Of a stretch of 64,000 nucleotides of DNA, positions 22,423 through 34,502 are shown piece by piece. The stretch is from Lunularia cruciata (lineage: Eukaryota; Streptophyta; Marchantiopsida; Lunulariales; Lunulariaceae). A program made the position numbers and the translations under genes. Position 1 is the first letter of the stretch; the number at the start of each line of letters is the position of its first letter. The DNA is taken from positions 8,098,243 to 8,162,242 of the forward strand of contig OX419761.1 in the NCBI GenBank assembly GCA_948567375.1, given 5' to 3'. Under the pieces are notes generated by a model. It saw only the letters and a list, made by a program, of their open reading frames with translations. It was not told the origin of the DNA and made no database searches.

Positions 22423-23098
22423 AGTGGCATTTGCAGTATCATGTTGTTCAGTGCTCATAATTTTTGAGAATAGATAAAGCAAAGTGCTGTGAAGCAATGC
22501 TCGTCGCTTGAGCTTGATTCCGAGTATCAACTTTGTACTTGTGTTTGTGAGCGTTTGGAGAAATTTGAAGTGCAAGTCAGTGTGCTTGTTGGATGTTGGA
22601 TTCCATAGCCTTGATCTTCATTCTGTGTGTTTGATCCTGAGTGAAGTGCAATTGAAACAATGCCTTGACAGATCTGAGAGGAATTGTAGTGTTGGTAGTA
22701 TTGTGCATTTGTGAGTGTAGTGCAAAGTTGATGTGAAGCAATTTTGATTGAGGAAGTTTTGCCTTCAGTAGAAGGGTAGAACATAATTCTAAGGCAAAGT
22801 CGTTTTGCAGTGAAGTGTTGTTTTTGGGAGAGCCTAAATCATCACAATCAAGATTGTTTGGAAAGAATTGAAGGAGTTGTGATTAAGGAGTGTGAATTTA
22901 TGACAAGATTGGGAATCAATGCTTGTTACTCTCTTTTGGGTGTGGTTTCTACTTGAGAGACTAAAGAAGAACTCAAGAAGAACTGAAATTGTTACCTTGC
23001 TTTGTATTTGGAAATTTCTGACTCGTATCTATGCGGGAATGAACTTTACTTACCCGATTACCACAAAAGTGATATTTGCTGGGTTGTCACATGATTTT

Positions 23099-23115
23099 TG
23101 GCGCCATTGCTGGGG
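23099..23115 (+). other. Primer-binding site of element B (tRNA-Asp type)
   Basis: TGGCGCCATTGCTGGGG, 7 nt after the LTR end. It is the same site as in A with different mutations away from the tRNA-Asp complement. Confidence 0.8.
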
Positions 23116-23179
23116 ATGCAAATCTTGGAAGTGGAAGAATATGAAGCCAAATTTGAAACTGAGTATCAACGCAATATGA

Positions 23180-25170
23180 ATGTCTGCATCGAGAGAACAA
23201 CGGGAAGAGAGAGCTCAAAGACGATCACTTCAGCTTGAAGAAGACAAACGTCCAAAGGTTCCATCCACTATTGACAAAACCAAACGAGAGGCATTGGACT
23301 TTCAACTCCTTCACAAAGTGCAAGAAGCCCTGCAAGAACTTGACCACAAGAAACACAAAGGCGGTTGGCAAGGCTACTTTGCATCTCCCTCTTTGTCCAA
23401 GAAGAAGAAAGAATCGAGTGGGCAACCATATGCATTGCAGCCGAGTACACCGACTTCCCGTAGAGCTGTAAAGGAAGTTTTGTTCTTGAAGAACTTTGTT
23501 CAAGAAAAGACAGCACAAACACTTACTGAAGACGAGTGTCAACATCTTCTACGAACGATTCCTCGATTGTTCCAAAGGAATTTTGAAGAACCAATCAAAG
23601 GTGTTGATCCTGAATCTTCCACTTGGGTTGAAGTCGACACCCTCATAGCAGAAATTGTCAAAGAAGACCCCACCTTGAATTTGACAAATTGGAACCCTTG
23701 GGATGACAACACGGTGTCGATACCAACCAATCCTTCAATTCCGTCAAGTTCAGCACTACCTCAGCCAATCCTAATCCATCAAACAATGACTTTGTTGCCT
23801 ATCACCCAACAGGCCTATCAGAAGTACAAGGGGACAGAACAAGATAAAGACCCCGATGAATTCATCAAAGAATTTGAAGTCATCTCCTTTGCTAACTAGA
23901 AGCATGACTTGGCGGATTGACTGAGAATTTTCCCAAGTTTGCTTCGAAAGAAAGCTCGGAGCTGGTACACCCATGTGACCTAGAAGGGGTTCGTACTAGC
24001 GGACTGGGCAGACTTGAGAAACAACTTCCTGGAACGATTCCAAGAGGCTGATTACAACACGAGTGTCTTTGCGGCACTCAACAATTTAGACCGAGGCAAG
24101 AAGGAGAAGTTGAGAGACTACTCTGAGCGGTTCATGGCACTATTGAACTGAGTTCCCAAGCAATCGGGGGTGGTGGGTTACTCCAATGCCCAAGCCATTA
24201 CCTAGTTCCTCAGAGGACTTTCACCAAAGATACAAATCTTTGCAAGGGAGAGGAATGTAACTTCCCTTGACAAAGTACTCAAACATGTCGCTTGTTATGG
24301 GCGGCCCACTCTCACTCTGCCGGTAACCAGAGAAATTGGGAGAAGAAAGGCAAGAAGCCCAGAAGGAGAGCTTCACGTAGCACATCCCCTTCTTTGGACA
24401 AGTCCTCCACGTCTTTGAGCTCTTCTTCGGAATCCGAAGAATAATCAAAGCCAAGACGAGTCAGAAGACGTGGAGGCAAGAAACCAGTGACTCCTCCAGC
24501 GAAGAGTGTAAATAAGGCAGATACCAAGCTGGATGCCCTCATCAAGGAGTTTTTGGATTTCAAGATCCAGATGATTGGGGCCAAAGACAGAAGGAAGGCC
24601 CCAGCATTTGGGAGATTGAATGTATGGTGCACCATATGTGGCAAATCAGGCCACGCAAACACAGAATGCAATACTTGTAATGCATTCCTGGTGTAGCAAA
24701 TTGATTGGGTTCCGGGATGGAACCAAGACGAGGACGAAGAGGCTGTGTACCAAACACAAGAAGTACAGCCTCAAGCGAGCACATCGTAGCAAGGTCTGAG
24801 GTTTGGACCAAGGGAGTATAACCCCAATGCTCCTCCACAAAGACCACCAATGAGCAACCAGAATTGCCCTTAGAATGTTGCACCCAGAGCCTGTTATAAT
24901 TGTGGCTCGATGGGACATTGGTCTCCAAACTGGCCCGAGCCAAGAAGGCAAATCGGGTACGTTCCCTTGTGCGGAAATTGTAAAGGATCAGGGCATACGG
25001 GCAACCAATGTCCTCACCCACCGAACCTAAAGCCGCCTGTAAAGTTTGTACAGACCTCCGTTGAGCATGCAGCAATTCAGCCAAAGGGGGATACTAATGT
25101 AAATTGTATCACTCTTGAGGAAGAAAGACCTCAAGAAGGGAGTCCGGCCTCAAAAGGAGAATGGATGGAC
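23180..25170 (+). pseudogene. Gag of element B (broken)
   Basis: It begins MSASREQREERAQRRSLQ and is open to a TAG at 23897-23899 (239 codons), longer than in A. A one-base loss near 24299 changes the frame and several stops follow. The Gag core (KKARSWYTHV, LRDYSERFMALL), the Ser-rich stretch and three zinc knuckles are readable. The third knuckle is intact here (CGNCKGSGHTGNQC), while the second has lost its last Cys (NWPEP). Unlike in A, the end of gag runs straight into pol (MDLEILKVETRSGKKKRDP), showing that gag-pol was one frame ancestrally. Confidence 0.8.
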
Positions 25171-26832
25171 CTTGAAATTTTGAAAGTTGAGACACGCTCT
25201 GGCAAGAAGAAGCGTGATCCCAAAGAACTGAGTACAACCTCATTGTCTTCTAGAAAGGCAAAGAGACTGCACCCAAAGGCAATTCTTTCTGCCAAGGAGG
25301 AAAAGATCCTCGCAAAAGCCAAAGCTAAAGCCTTGCAGAAAGAACTAAAGGAGGCACTACTCAGGACTCGAGAATTGAGTTTGGAAGAGGAGACAAAGAT
25401 GAAGACAAAGTCTCCGGTTTTTCCGACGGACATCTGATCCAAAGTAAAGGGTCTGATCTAAGCCAAGGTGGGCCAACCCGAGGAACCTCGGGTTAAGGCC
25501 ATTAGCAAGCCCGTTACCATTTTGAAGCGTCCCGAAGTCAAGAGGGAAGATGGAGAGACTTTGGACCCGAAGCCAAAGGCAAAGACGGTCAAATTGGGAG
25601 GAGTTCTCCAATATGATATTGTAGCAGATCTGGCAGCCACAAATGCCAACGTTACATTCAAGCAATTGTGGGAAGATAACAAGCGGTACAAGAGGCAGCT
25701 GAATTTGGCACTCAAGAAGGTGAGGTTGATGTCAAAGAAGGACCTGCTTGCTATCTATCGTATTGAACAAGAAGATTTGGGATCTCCTGAGGTAGACGCG
25801 GAGATTGCACGGTGCATGATCACATCGATACCCATTGACTTTAGGTCCGGTGTGAATGTCATGACCAAAGATACTGCAAATCGACTTGGGTATCACACGT
25901 TTGAACCAACTCCCCGAGTGTTGAAGTTTGCAGACCAAACCAGGAGATGGCCTTTGGGCATGCTGTCAAATATCACTACAATCATTGGAGGGATACCCTT
26001 TCAGTTAAACTACATTGTGTTGCGACCTGTGACAAAGATTAGTTACCCTCTGTTGATTGGAAGACCCTAGTTGTATAGTGCCCAAGTTGTGGTGGATTGG
26101 CACCAACAGAAGTTAAGATTCAAGGCAATTTCGTCCAAAGATCAGAAGTTGGTGACTATAAGTTGGATGAAAGTTCCCCACCTTGGGGAAACAAGTTTGT
26201 TGGAAGAGGAGGACGAATCCAAAGACTCATCGTCTTTGTCCTCAGATGAATCCGAAGACGAAGTCCAAGTTAATTACTTGGAATGCTATGAGGTGGATGT
26301 CAAAGACGAAGACCCATATGACCTGGCCTTGGGTGAACCTGACTTGGAGGAAGGGGGTTTGATGGCAGCTCTCCTCAGGTTAAGCCAAGTAAGCCATGTT
26401 GAAGGCATCATCAATCCCAATGATTGTCAAGATGTTTTATTAACTGAAGGAAAAATTTTGAAAATCTCAAAGATAGTTACTTCGGAGGAGTTGGCAGGAT
26501 ACATTGCCCTGTTTATAGAATTCCAGGATGTATTTGCCTGGTCTATTGATCAAATGCCGGGTATTCCACGAGAATTCGGAGAACACCGGATTGATTTGGT
26601 TGAAGGTGCAGTTCCGGTTCGGCAGCGGCAATACCGCCTGAACCCGAAGTACTCGCTGTTGGTGAAAGATGAAATCGATGAGTACTTAGGGGCCGGAATC
26701 ATCTTCCCTATCTTAAGCAGTGAATGGGTTTCCTCCATTGTCATTGTCCCAAAGAAGAAAACAGGGAAGATCCAAGTGTGCCAAGACTTCCGGAAGTTGA
26801 ACGCAGTCACAAGGAAGATCATCATCTCTTAA
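25171..26832 (+). pseudogene. Protease and N-terminal RT of element B
   Basis: Frame pieces 25171-25437, 25468-26070 and 26071-26832, separated by TGA (CGA in A) and TAG (TGG in A). The protease active site is destroyed: A has PIDSGSG, B has PIDFRSG at about 25835. RT motifs WVSSIVIVPKKK and VCQDFRKLNAVTRK end where one A is missing near 26815. Confidence 0.82.
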
Positions 26833-27848
26833 CTTTTACTGATACAATTTTAGATCAGGTAGTTGGTCACCCTTGTTATCATTTTCTCAATGGATTTTTA
26901 GGGTACAATCAAGTATCTATTCGAGAAGAGGACAAGGATAAAACTACATTCACGACCAATTGGGGCACTTTTGCTTACAATCAAATGCCCTTTGGGTTGT
27001 GTAATGCTCCCGCTACTTTCCAGCGGATGATGAATTCAATCTACAAAGATTTCTTACGCAAATTTGTGGAAGTTTTCATTGATGACTTTTGTGTGTTTGG
27101 GCAAAGAGATGTACATTTAGATTACCTTCGCCAAACTTTTGAAAGGTGTCATTTTGCCGGCTTGTCATTACACCCGGAGAAATGCTTCTTTGCAATGAAG
27201 GAGGGAATTTTTCTGGGGCATCGGGTGTCAAGCCGAGGTATTGAAGTCGATGTTGAGAAGGTCAAGATAATCGTAGCTTTGGAATCCCCAAAGAACATCC
27301 AAGAGTTGAGAGCCTTCTTGGGACATGTCGGATATTACAAACGCTTTGTGTCAAACTATGCAGTGCTTGCTACACCACTTACAAAGCTTCTGAAGAAATC
27401 CGAAGACTATCTATGGGAAGCAAATCAAGAAGAAGGTTTCCAAGTGTTGAAGAAGAAGCTGGTTGAAGCACCAGTTATGAGAGCCCCAAATTGGGATGTC
27501 CCTTTTCATGTATATGTGGACACTTTGTCCATGAACATCGGAGTCGTCTTAAGTCAGAAGGACAAAAAGAAGAAGGACTACCCGATGTATTATGCCAGCC
27601 GACAACTTTTAGTTTTAGTTTCTGAAAAGAACTATTTGACGACTGAGAGAGAAGCACTCGGAATGGTGTATGCCAGCAAGAAATTTTGCCATTATCTGTT
27701 GGGGTACGAGTTTGTCTTCTATGTTGACCATTACGCGTTGCAAAATTTGGTCAAGAAGGCAGATTTATCCGGGCGAATTGCAAGATGGATCTTGTTGTTA
27801 CAAGAGTTCACGTATATTGTACAAGTAAGGAAAGGAGCTTCACATTGA
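26833..27848 (+). pseudogene. RT core and RNase H of element B
   Basis: In the shifted frame the sequence reads GYNQVSIREEDKDKTTF, MPFGLCNAPATFQRMM, the catalytic FIDDFCVFG, FLGHVGYYKRFVSNYA, and RNase H with VYVDTLSMNIGVVLSQ and YLTTEREALGMVYASKKF. It ends at TGA 27846-27848. The RT active site itself is intact. Confidence 0.85.
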
Positions 27849-29280
27849 ATGCAGACTTCCTGTCCAGGTTAGAAACTCAAGACCAGGAGTGGGAAATTGA
27901 CGATTGGTTCTCTGACGAAGGGTTGTAACACTTATCAGCAATGCAAAGTACGAGGTATGCAATTGAATATCATTATCTGCATACTCTTCATTGTCCTGAG
28001 GAGATGGACCCGGAACAGCGGGCAGTCTTTTTCAGGAAAATGGGGCCGTACCAGCTTAAACACAACAATTTATTTAAGATGGGCAAAGGCGAAGTACTTC
28101 GGCGATGCTTGGAGTCATATGAAGTAGGAGGAGTGATTGAATCTTTACACTCCAAAGCATTGAGAAGACACTATGCTCTGAAGAATATTGTAAAGAAAAT
28201 TCTTTTGGCAAGGTATTGGTGGCCTACAATGTACAAAGTCGTGCATGCTCATATCCAAAGCTGTGATGCTTGTCAGAGAACGGGGAAGCCGACGGCTACT
28301 TCTCAATGGCCTTTGAGACCAATTTTGCCTTTGGCCCCATTTGAGAAATGGGGGATTGATTTTGTGGGTCCCATTCAACCAATGACCTGAGTCACAAGAA
28401 AGCAATACATTTTGGTTTGCACTGACTATGCTACCAAGATGGTCGAAGCTGAAGCAACTTGCAGAGATGATGCTAAAACTATGGCGGAATTCTTCTTTCA
28501 AAACATCATCTCCTGATATGGGTGTCCTTTGGAATTGGTCAGTGACCGAGGAACACATTTTTTGAACTCTATAATGGAGGCATTAACCAAGTACTTTTAG
28601 ATTAAACATCGGAAGACGACTCCTTATAACCCAAAAGCAAATGGCTGAACAGAAAAAGCAAATGGCTTAACAGAAAAAGCAAATGGGTTACTTTGCAAAA
28701 TTTTGAATAAGGTGACTGTCAATTATGCCTATGACTAAGATACAAAATTACCAGCCATGTTGTGGGCATATCAAACGACATAAAAGATTACAACCAAACA
28801 AACTCCATACTTCTTGACATATGGCTTGCATCCCATACTGCCAGTTGAATTTGAAGTACCAACATATCGGGTTCTTTGCGAAGAACGAATGTCGGAAGAG
28901 GAAAGTCAGGATCTTTGGATTCATCAACTGATGTGGTTAGAAGAGAAAAGAGACGATGCAATGCAAACCATGAAAGAAGTACAAGCACAGAGGAAAGTCA
29001 GGCATAATAAGAGAATCAAGCCTGTAACTATACGTGAAGGGGATTTGGTTTTGTTATATGACAATTGCCGAATATTTTTTCCAGGCAATTTGCATTTGAG
29101 ATGGATAGGTCCCTATCAAGTTCTTCATCTTTACAAAAATGGGTCCATGCAGCTTGTAGACTTGGAAGGTTATCCTTTTGCGACTTGAGTAAACAGGTGG
29201 AGAGTTCGGAGATATTGGACCATAGCTCGGAAGTTTCTAAGACACCCGAGGTCTATGTTCACAGGGACGCTCACATTTGA
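27849..29280 (+). pseudogene. Integrase of element B (broken)
   Basis: The best open piece is 27941-28390, with the zinc-binding part and the first core Asp (WGIDFVGPIQ). Later parts are split by stops near 28388, 28515, 28600 and 28647. A short tandem duplication of AATGGCTTAACAGAAAAAGC lies near 28640-28685. The C-terminal GPY-like module is at 28814-29188 (RWIGPYQVLHLYKNGSM). The last codon is at 29278-29280, next to the polypurine tract. Confidence 0.8.
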
Positions 29281-29288
29281 GGGAGGGG
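29279..29288 (+). other. Polypurine tract of element B
   Basis: GAGGGAGGGG, three bases before the 3' LTR start at 29292. Confidence 0.78.
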
Positions 29289-29675
29289 TTATGTGGTGCC
29301 CACATTTTTTTTCTTCAAAATAAAGAAGAAGAAGTGTATAGAGAAGTTGGATTGTGCTTGTATGGCTGAAGAAGGTGAAGAAAAGAGTCTTTGGGATGAA
29401 ACCCAAAGTAAAGTGACTTTGGGTCATAAGACAAAGTACTCGGAAATGCCTTGTCAGCAAACAACCCAAAGTAAAGTGTCTTTGTATCGGGGAGAGCTCA
29501 ACCCGAGGCGAAGACACTCTAACAACCTTTCATCGGGGCAAGAAATCCAAGAAGGGACCATTCAAAAACCGCCGGCTCATCCGCACAAAGGTTGATTGAC
29601 AGTGACAGGTGCATGCAGGAGGTGTGATTTCTTGGTAGAAACTCGAAGTGAAGAAAGATGAAGAAAGCGCAACTC

Positions 29676-29683
29676 TATAAAAA
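29676..29683 (+). promoter_or_regulatory. TATA box upstream of the LTR ORF (B 3' LTR)
   Basis: TATAAAAA, 27 nt before the ATG at 29703. An ATG at 29658 upstream of the box is in the same frame but is absent from the A copies. Confidence 0.6.
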
Positions 29684-29702
29684 TCAAACTTGCAATGACA
29701 AA

Positions 29703-31227
29703 ATGTCAAGGAATTTTCCTTCGCCATTGAGAAGTTGTCTTGTAGGTGATTGTGGGAAGGGAAATAGAGTTGGAATTGCATTAGTGTGTAAGGGAGAAGT
29801 CGCGAGAGTGAAATCAAGAGATAGTGAGAAGGCAAAAGAGATGGGAGGAGGAAAGAAGAACTCTAAATTTGCAGTAAGAAATCATGCAATTTGGAGGTTA
29901 GATGTGATCGCTAGGATCGAAGTCTTGAGCCAACTTTGGATCACTTTCTTGGCGTGGAATTGGAATGTGAGCTTTCCAGGTTTCATGATAGAAATCATCA
30001 AGAGCAAGTGTCTCAATGGACCCGAGGAAGAAGGGAAGAGAGGAAATCCGGCTCGCTAGATAGAGTCGGATTGGAGACTTGTACTCGGGAAGGGAGCAAG
30101 CTCGGAGCAAGGAGCCACGTTCTTGAGGAAGGGAGAGATAGCTCAAGAAACTCAAGAGGTGATGCATTCTCGTCAAATCGGACAAAGAATGGGTACAAAG
30201 TTGAGAGCTACAAAGACCTTGTGAAGAGAGGAATTGTGAGTGCTCTGATGGCCATCTTGAAGCCAGAGAGAACCACGTATGTGATGAAACACCAAGCGGT
30301 GTTCTTTCACAAGTTATTTATAGGAGAACCGATTAATTGGGCTAGGTGTTTCCATGGGAGAACAAGACAAATGGTGTGGAATTTGCGGGATAAATTGCCT
30401 CCACACTACATTGTGCCATTTGCAATGTATTTCTACCTCGGGCTGAATTTGTTGAACTCAGCGGAGCAAACTTGGATGGTGTCGCACTTCCATCCTGATT
30501 TGCAAAAGGAGGTCGATGTTGAGGAGCAGCAATACATCTTGCAAATCAAGAGCACCGATGACTACTATATGAAGACATGGAAGAACGTGGAGATCAAAGT
30601 GAGTACTCGAAACTCAAAGAAGAGAAGTCGGCAGGGCAAAGCCGAAGACACAAAGAAACCTTGGAAGACCAAGAGAGGCAACCCGAGGTGAGGTATGGTG
30701 GTGATCAAGACGGAGGATGAAGACTTCGAAGGTGATGCCGAGCTTAAGACCAAAGACTCGGAACACAAGGAGGAGCTTGAGCTAATGCTATAGAGTGGAG
30801 ATACAAGAAGCGATAGCAATGAAGGAGGAGAAATGACATCGGCACCGGCTGCAGAAGAAGAAGAAGAAGAAGTGCAGGCAAAAATTGAAGCCGAGGACAA
30901 CACACAGTTGGAAGACGAAGTAACTATGCTCGAAGAGAAGAAGATTGCGGTGCATAGAGGAGTTCGCTCAAGACATAAGGCAAAGTACAAAGCAGGTCCG
31001 AGTACGGTGAAGGAAGAAGCACCTAAAAGCTCGGGAAGTCAGGCATTTATTCCGATACGACAACTGCAAAGAAGAAGGTGAGTATCGGGAGAAGAAGAGG
31101 TAGAGAAGGAGATCACTCCACAGGTTGAAGTAGTTGCCAGTGATGGAGTGGAGTACATGCATGAAGTTGTGTGTCCGTTGTTAGTAAAGCTAGAGTACAA
31201 GAAGAAGGAGATGCAGTCGACTTGTCT
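29703..31227 (+). pseudogene. LTR-resident ORF, B 3' LTR copy, N-terminal part
   Basis: It starts MSRNFPSPLRSCL and is open to TAG 30057-30059. It then continues by frame changes to TTYVMKHQAVFFHKLFIGEP, PPHYIVPF, EEQQYILQIKSTDDYYMK, the acidic segment and the start of the coiled coil (GVEYMHEVVCPLLVKLEYKKKEMQ), where element C interrupts it. Confidence 0.7.
31224..31227. repeat. Probable target-site duplication of element C (left, GTCT)
   Basis: GTCT before the C 5' LTR; GTCC follows the 3' LTR at 38985-38988. The uninterrupted LTRs of A read CTTGTCCAGAGG here. The match is four bases with one C/T difference, so it is imperfect. Confidence 0.5.
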
Positions 31228-31919
31228 TGTAACACCTATTTGTGCATGTGGGTGGTATTATGATATTTAGCTTGGTATTACAAGTACTTAAGAGATATTA
31301 TTTATATAGAGATAAAGGATGGTTCTATATTAGTCAAGGTTAGCTAAAGTAAGTCATAGCTAAGATAGAGGGGACTTTACTTTAGAGGAAGTAGAAAAGA
31401 TGAGCACCATTATTTTGGATTTTAGTGTGTTGGCTTAGTATTATTCCTAGGTGTTTGGCTTTGAGGAAAGAGTTCAGAACTCTTGGGCCCGCAAGCCTTT
31501 TTGTTTTGGATTCTTCTTTAGTCCAAGGATAGCACATGTGAAGGAATCCTTGACTTAGTGGTTGGGTCAAGATAAGACCACATGCTTAGGAGAATATGCC
31601 CATGTGAATGGATATTCCTTTCTACTTTTTGACTTTACTTGACTTTTAGTCTAGTAACTTGAGTTACTATGATAATTAGTAACTTTGGTACGTAACTATT
31701 TCACAAGTATATAAACAAGGGGTGAGGAGGTACTCATCATCCTTTCATTTGCAACTATCTCTCTCTCATTGAGTTCTCTAGTGAGCAATGTCTTGAGTCT
31801 TGGAGTGTTAGCCTTGGAGGAGTATGATGGAGTTGGGGTTCCTTGCCTTCTTAGTCCATGGTGCGCTACCATAATAGCCATCAGAGGTTCATCCTGAGTG
31901 AGAGACAGGCCGGCTCACA
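31228..31919 (+). repeat. 5' LTR of element C (692 bp)
   Basis: From TGTAACACCTATTTG to CCGGCTCACA. It has about 65 bases near its start (around 31251-31318) that the 3' LTR lacks. Confidence 0.9.
31708..31715 (+). promoter_or_regulatory. TATA box of the element C 5' LTR
   Basis: TATATAAA, about 210 bases before the LTR end, conserved in the 3' LTR and in D. It is the likely promoter of the genomic RNA. Confidence 0.65.
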
Positions 31920-31923
31920 TTTT

Positions 31924-31936
31924 TGGTTCCATTGCC
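31924..31936 (+). other. Primer-binding site of element C
   Basis: TGGTTCCATTGCC, 4 nt after the LTR end, identical to that of D. A tRNA-Glu-type primer is my tentative reading. Confidence 0.65.
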
Positions 31937-33482
31937 AAGACCTCTCTAGAAGGCAAGATAATGTTCCGCGTTCAATTCTACATTAGGCAGAAGGAGGCTA
32001 TGAGAGTTCACTTGGAGAGAACATTAGGAGAGGAGAGGGCTAAACTTATGTTAGAGAACCAAGATCCATTTGTATACCCTGTAGTTCATTATGATGTCTT
32101 TGAGGTGATTTTGTACATCTTGTACACATGAGAGGAATTGGAGAGATTGTGTGAGGTGGATTGCAGATTTTGGGGATTAAGGTGATTTTGGGCAAAATCT
32201 CAAGTTTGAGATCTGGACTTGAAATTTCTACAAATGATAGCTTGGGTTATCTCTTAGTTAGCACACTTGAAATCATTGTGAGAGCTATTATGCGCGCTGG
32301 GCTAGAATTTTTGAAAGTTGATAGGGTAAAGTGCTCCCGCAACCGCATGCTCTTTGGAAAATTGTACAGAGCCTGCCATTTCTTCAGTTTTCAATGAATT
32401 GTCTTGAAAATTTCCAAGAAAATTCAATGCATTGAATTCTACCTGTTGTCTTAAAAATTAGAGAGAGATCATTTTTGCGCAAGGTATTATGAGTTTTTGA
32501 AGTGAGTGGGGTAGTTTTTAGACAAAATTTGAAATTTGTGTGCTGAATAGAAAGGTGTCTAGGCCAAATGGCTCGATGAAAAGATCTGAAATTTTGCAGG
32601 GAGGATATCCTAGAGTTTTGATCAAGTGTGCAAAATTTCAGAGGAATGTGAAATACTGGTTGGGCAATTTGAGTGACATTGTGAGGAAGGGTCAATTCTG
32701 TAGAGTGGAGATCTCATGCATGAGGAGTTTGAGATCAACAAAAAGCATGTTTGAGTGTTTAGATTCATCTTGGGAACATGGAGGGTCATCAAGAGTGGAA
32801 ATTGAGATTATGCAAGGTTCCCCAAGGGTTTGAGGTGATTGTAGGGGTGGATTTGAGGAAAAGAGAGTTTACAATAGAATTTGAAGAGAGTGTTGAGAGG
32901 ATCTAAAAACCTACACCACTTGGAGGAAAGAGTGAGTCTAAGTGCTTTCTATGTGGAGAGAAGGGACATAAGGCAAGTTCATGTCCATTGACCTTGAGAG
33001 CAAGAGATTGAGGGAAAGGAGAGGCTTACTTGACTTGGGTTTGCATGTTGGACCTTCTTCACCAAGATTGGGAGGGAGAAGATCTAAGACCAAGGAGTTG
33101 TGTGAGGTTTGTGAAGTTGAAGGACTTCCAAAAGGACATGAGTGTAGTGGAGTAAAATCACTTTTGGAGACTTTGGTGAAGGATCTTGGAGAGAGTCTTA
33201 GTACAGCTACAGAATACTACCACCTTCATCAGCTAGTTCTTAAGATTAGTGATGGAGATAATCTTTCAACTTATGGATAAACTATCCATGAAAGTTAGAT
33301 TAATATGCACTCTAGGATTTGATGTTGCTATAGAAATCTTGGAGCAACCTGAACCTTTTGTGTTCCTAGAGTGGATTATTCTCAGATGGTGTTAGTCATG
33401 TATATACTCTATTAGTAATAGAGTGAGAGAACAGAAATGAGAAAACAAAATTGAGAGAAAAGAAAGATAGTGAGGGGTTAAG
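31937..33482 (+). other. Leader of element C with relic of an upstream zinc-knuckle ORF
   Basis: Most of the leader is closed in all frames or shows only short frames. From about 32826 to 33280 coding-like sequence appears: VPQGFEVIVGVDLRKREF, a stop, then a perfect CX2CX4HX4C knuckle (CFLCGEKGHKASSC, about 32942-32983). After a one-base loss relative to K come ERRGLLDLGLHVGPSSPRL and a second cluster, CEVCEVEGLPKGHEC. D and K carry the same blocks. It may be a decayed extra ORF of the family. Confidence 0.55.
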
Positions 33483-34502
33483 ATGGGGAAACTTCCGGTT
33501 TTCTTTGGCAAGGATGGAGAAGATGTGGAGGCCTTTGTGAGAGACTTCAAGAGAGCTTGCATAGGAAAAAATGAGAGGAGGAAGAATGAGTGGGCCTCAT
33601 TATTGCCAGATTTCTTTGAGGATGCAACACTAACATGGTATGAGTCAGAATACCAAAAGAGAGAGAGGAGAGATGGGGAAGAGGAGTCTTGGGAGACTTT
33701 GACTTCAGCACTCATTGAGAACTTTCTTCCTGATGAGAGTTATGAGAGATTGATGAGTGAGGTTACATTTCTCAAGCAAGGAGATGGAGAGAAAGTGAGA
33801 GTCTATGTAGAAAGAGTGGAAAAGTTGGAGTCCAGATTTTGCATAGTGTTGAGGAAGGGTGGAGATGATGTGGAGACTACAATGATTGGCATAGGAGCCA
33901 TGCTCACCAAGAATTTTGTGGGAGGGTTGAGACCACAAATTAGAAGCAAGGTGAGATATGAGAAACCTTCTTCCAAGGTTGAAGCTATCAAGATCGCAAT
34001 TTGTATGGAGGAGAGTTTGGAAGGGGATGAGAGTGATTTGGTGGTGAAGGAGGTTGTGCATCCTCCTCAAGGCTACAAGTATGGTGGAACTTCTGATACT
34101 TTGGTGACAAGGGTTGCACCACAAGTAGTAGTTGCTCCAGTTCTTGCACCTCCACCAAAAGATCCACTCCAAACCATCACAGAACAACTTGCGGATCTCA
34201 AGATCAATGTGGTGCAACTATGGGAGAAGAGAGAGGGGGATCAAAATGTAGGGAGAGGGCCTAGGAGTTATGGAAACTATCCATATAGAGGAGGCCAACC
34301 AGCCAACAATTTCAATGATAGAAATTGTTTTGGTTGTGGAAGAAGAGGCCATATCCAAAGGAATTGCCCAAATTCCACTTACCATGGAGGAAGGGGTTAT
34401 GAGGGAGCCAATAGAGGGAAAGAGGGAGGTAGTGAAACCCAAGTGGCTCCTAATCCCAACAAAGGTAAGGGGATAGCATCCATAGATGTGGTTGAGAGCT
34501 AG
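33483..34502 (+). CDS. Gag of element C
   Basis: A 339-codon frame from MGKLPVFFGKDGEDVEAFVR. The retrotransposon Gag core is at residues about 15-130 (EWASLLPDFFEDATLTWYES, LIENFLPDESYERLM). It is followed by a Pro-rich stretch and one zinc knuckle, CFGCGRRGHIQRNC, at 34326-34367. It forms the virus-like particle and binds the RNA. TAG at 34500-34502 is a single change from AAG, which K has, and the same frame continues into pol. The ancestral form was therefore probably a Gag-Pol fusion. Confidence 0.88.
   Translation: MGKLPVFFGKDGEDVEAFVRDFKRACIGKNERRKNEWASLLPDFFEDATLTWYESEYQKRERRDGEEESWETLTSALIENFLPDESYERLMSEVTFLKQGDGEKVRVYVERVEKLESRFCIVLRKGGDDVETTMIGIGAMLTKNFVGGLRPQIRSKVRYEKPSSKVEAIKIAICMEESLEGDESDLVVKEVVHPPQGYKYGGTSDTLVTRVAPQVVVAPVLAPPPKDPLQTITEQLADLKINVVQLWEKREGDQNVGRGPRSYGNYPYRGGQPANNFNDRNCFGCGRRGHIQRNCPNSTYHGGRGYEGANRGKEGGSETQVAPNPNKGKGIASIDVVES

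Larger units (their letters stand above)
20268..23091 (+). repeat. 5' LTR of element B, second part
   Basis: It continues the LTR from 6550 and ends GGGTTGTCACA at 23091. The part after the ORF (22302-23091) is non-coding and includes the weak box TACTTAAG at 22415-22422. Confidence 0.88.
29292..31227 (+). repeat. 3' LTR of element B, first part
   Basis: It starts TGTGGTGCCC and contains TATAAAAA at 29676. It is cut at 31227 by element C and continues at 38989. Confidence 0.88.

Noticed and set aside
32540-32833. 97-codon ORF in the C leader
   Set aside because: Not open in D or K and in a different frame from the shared zinc-knuckle relic, so probably chance.
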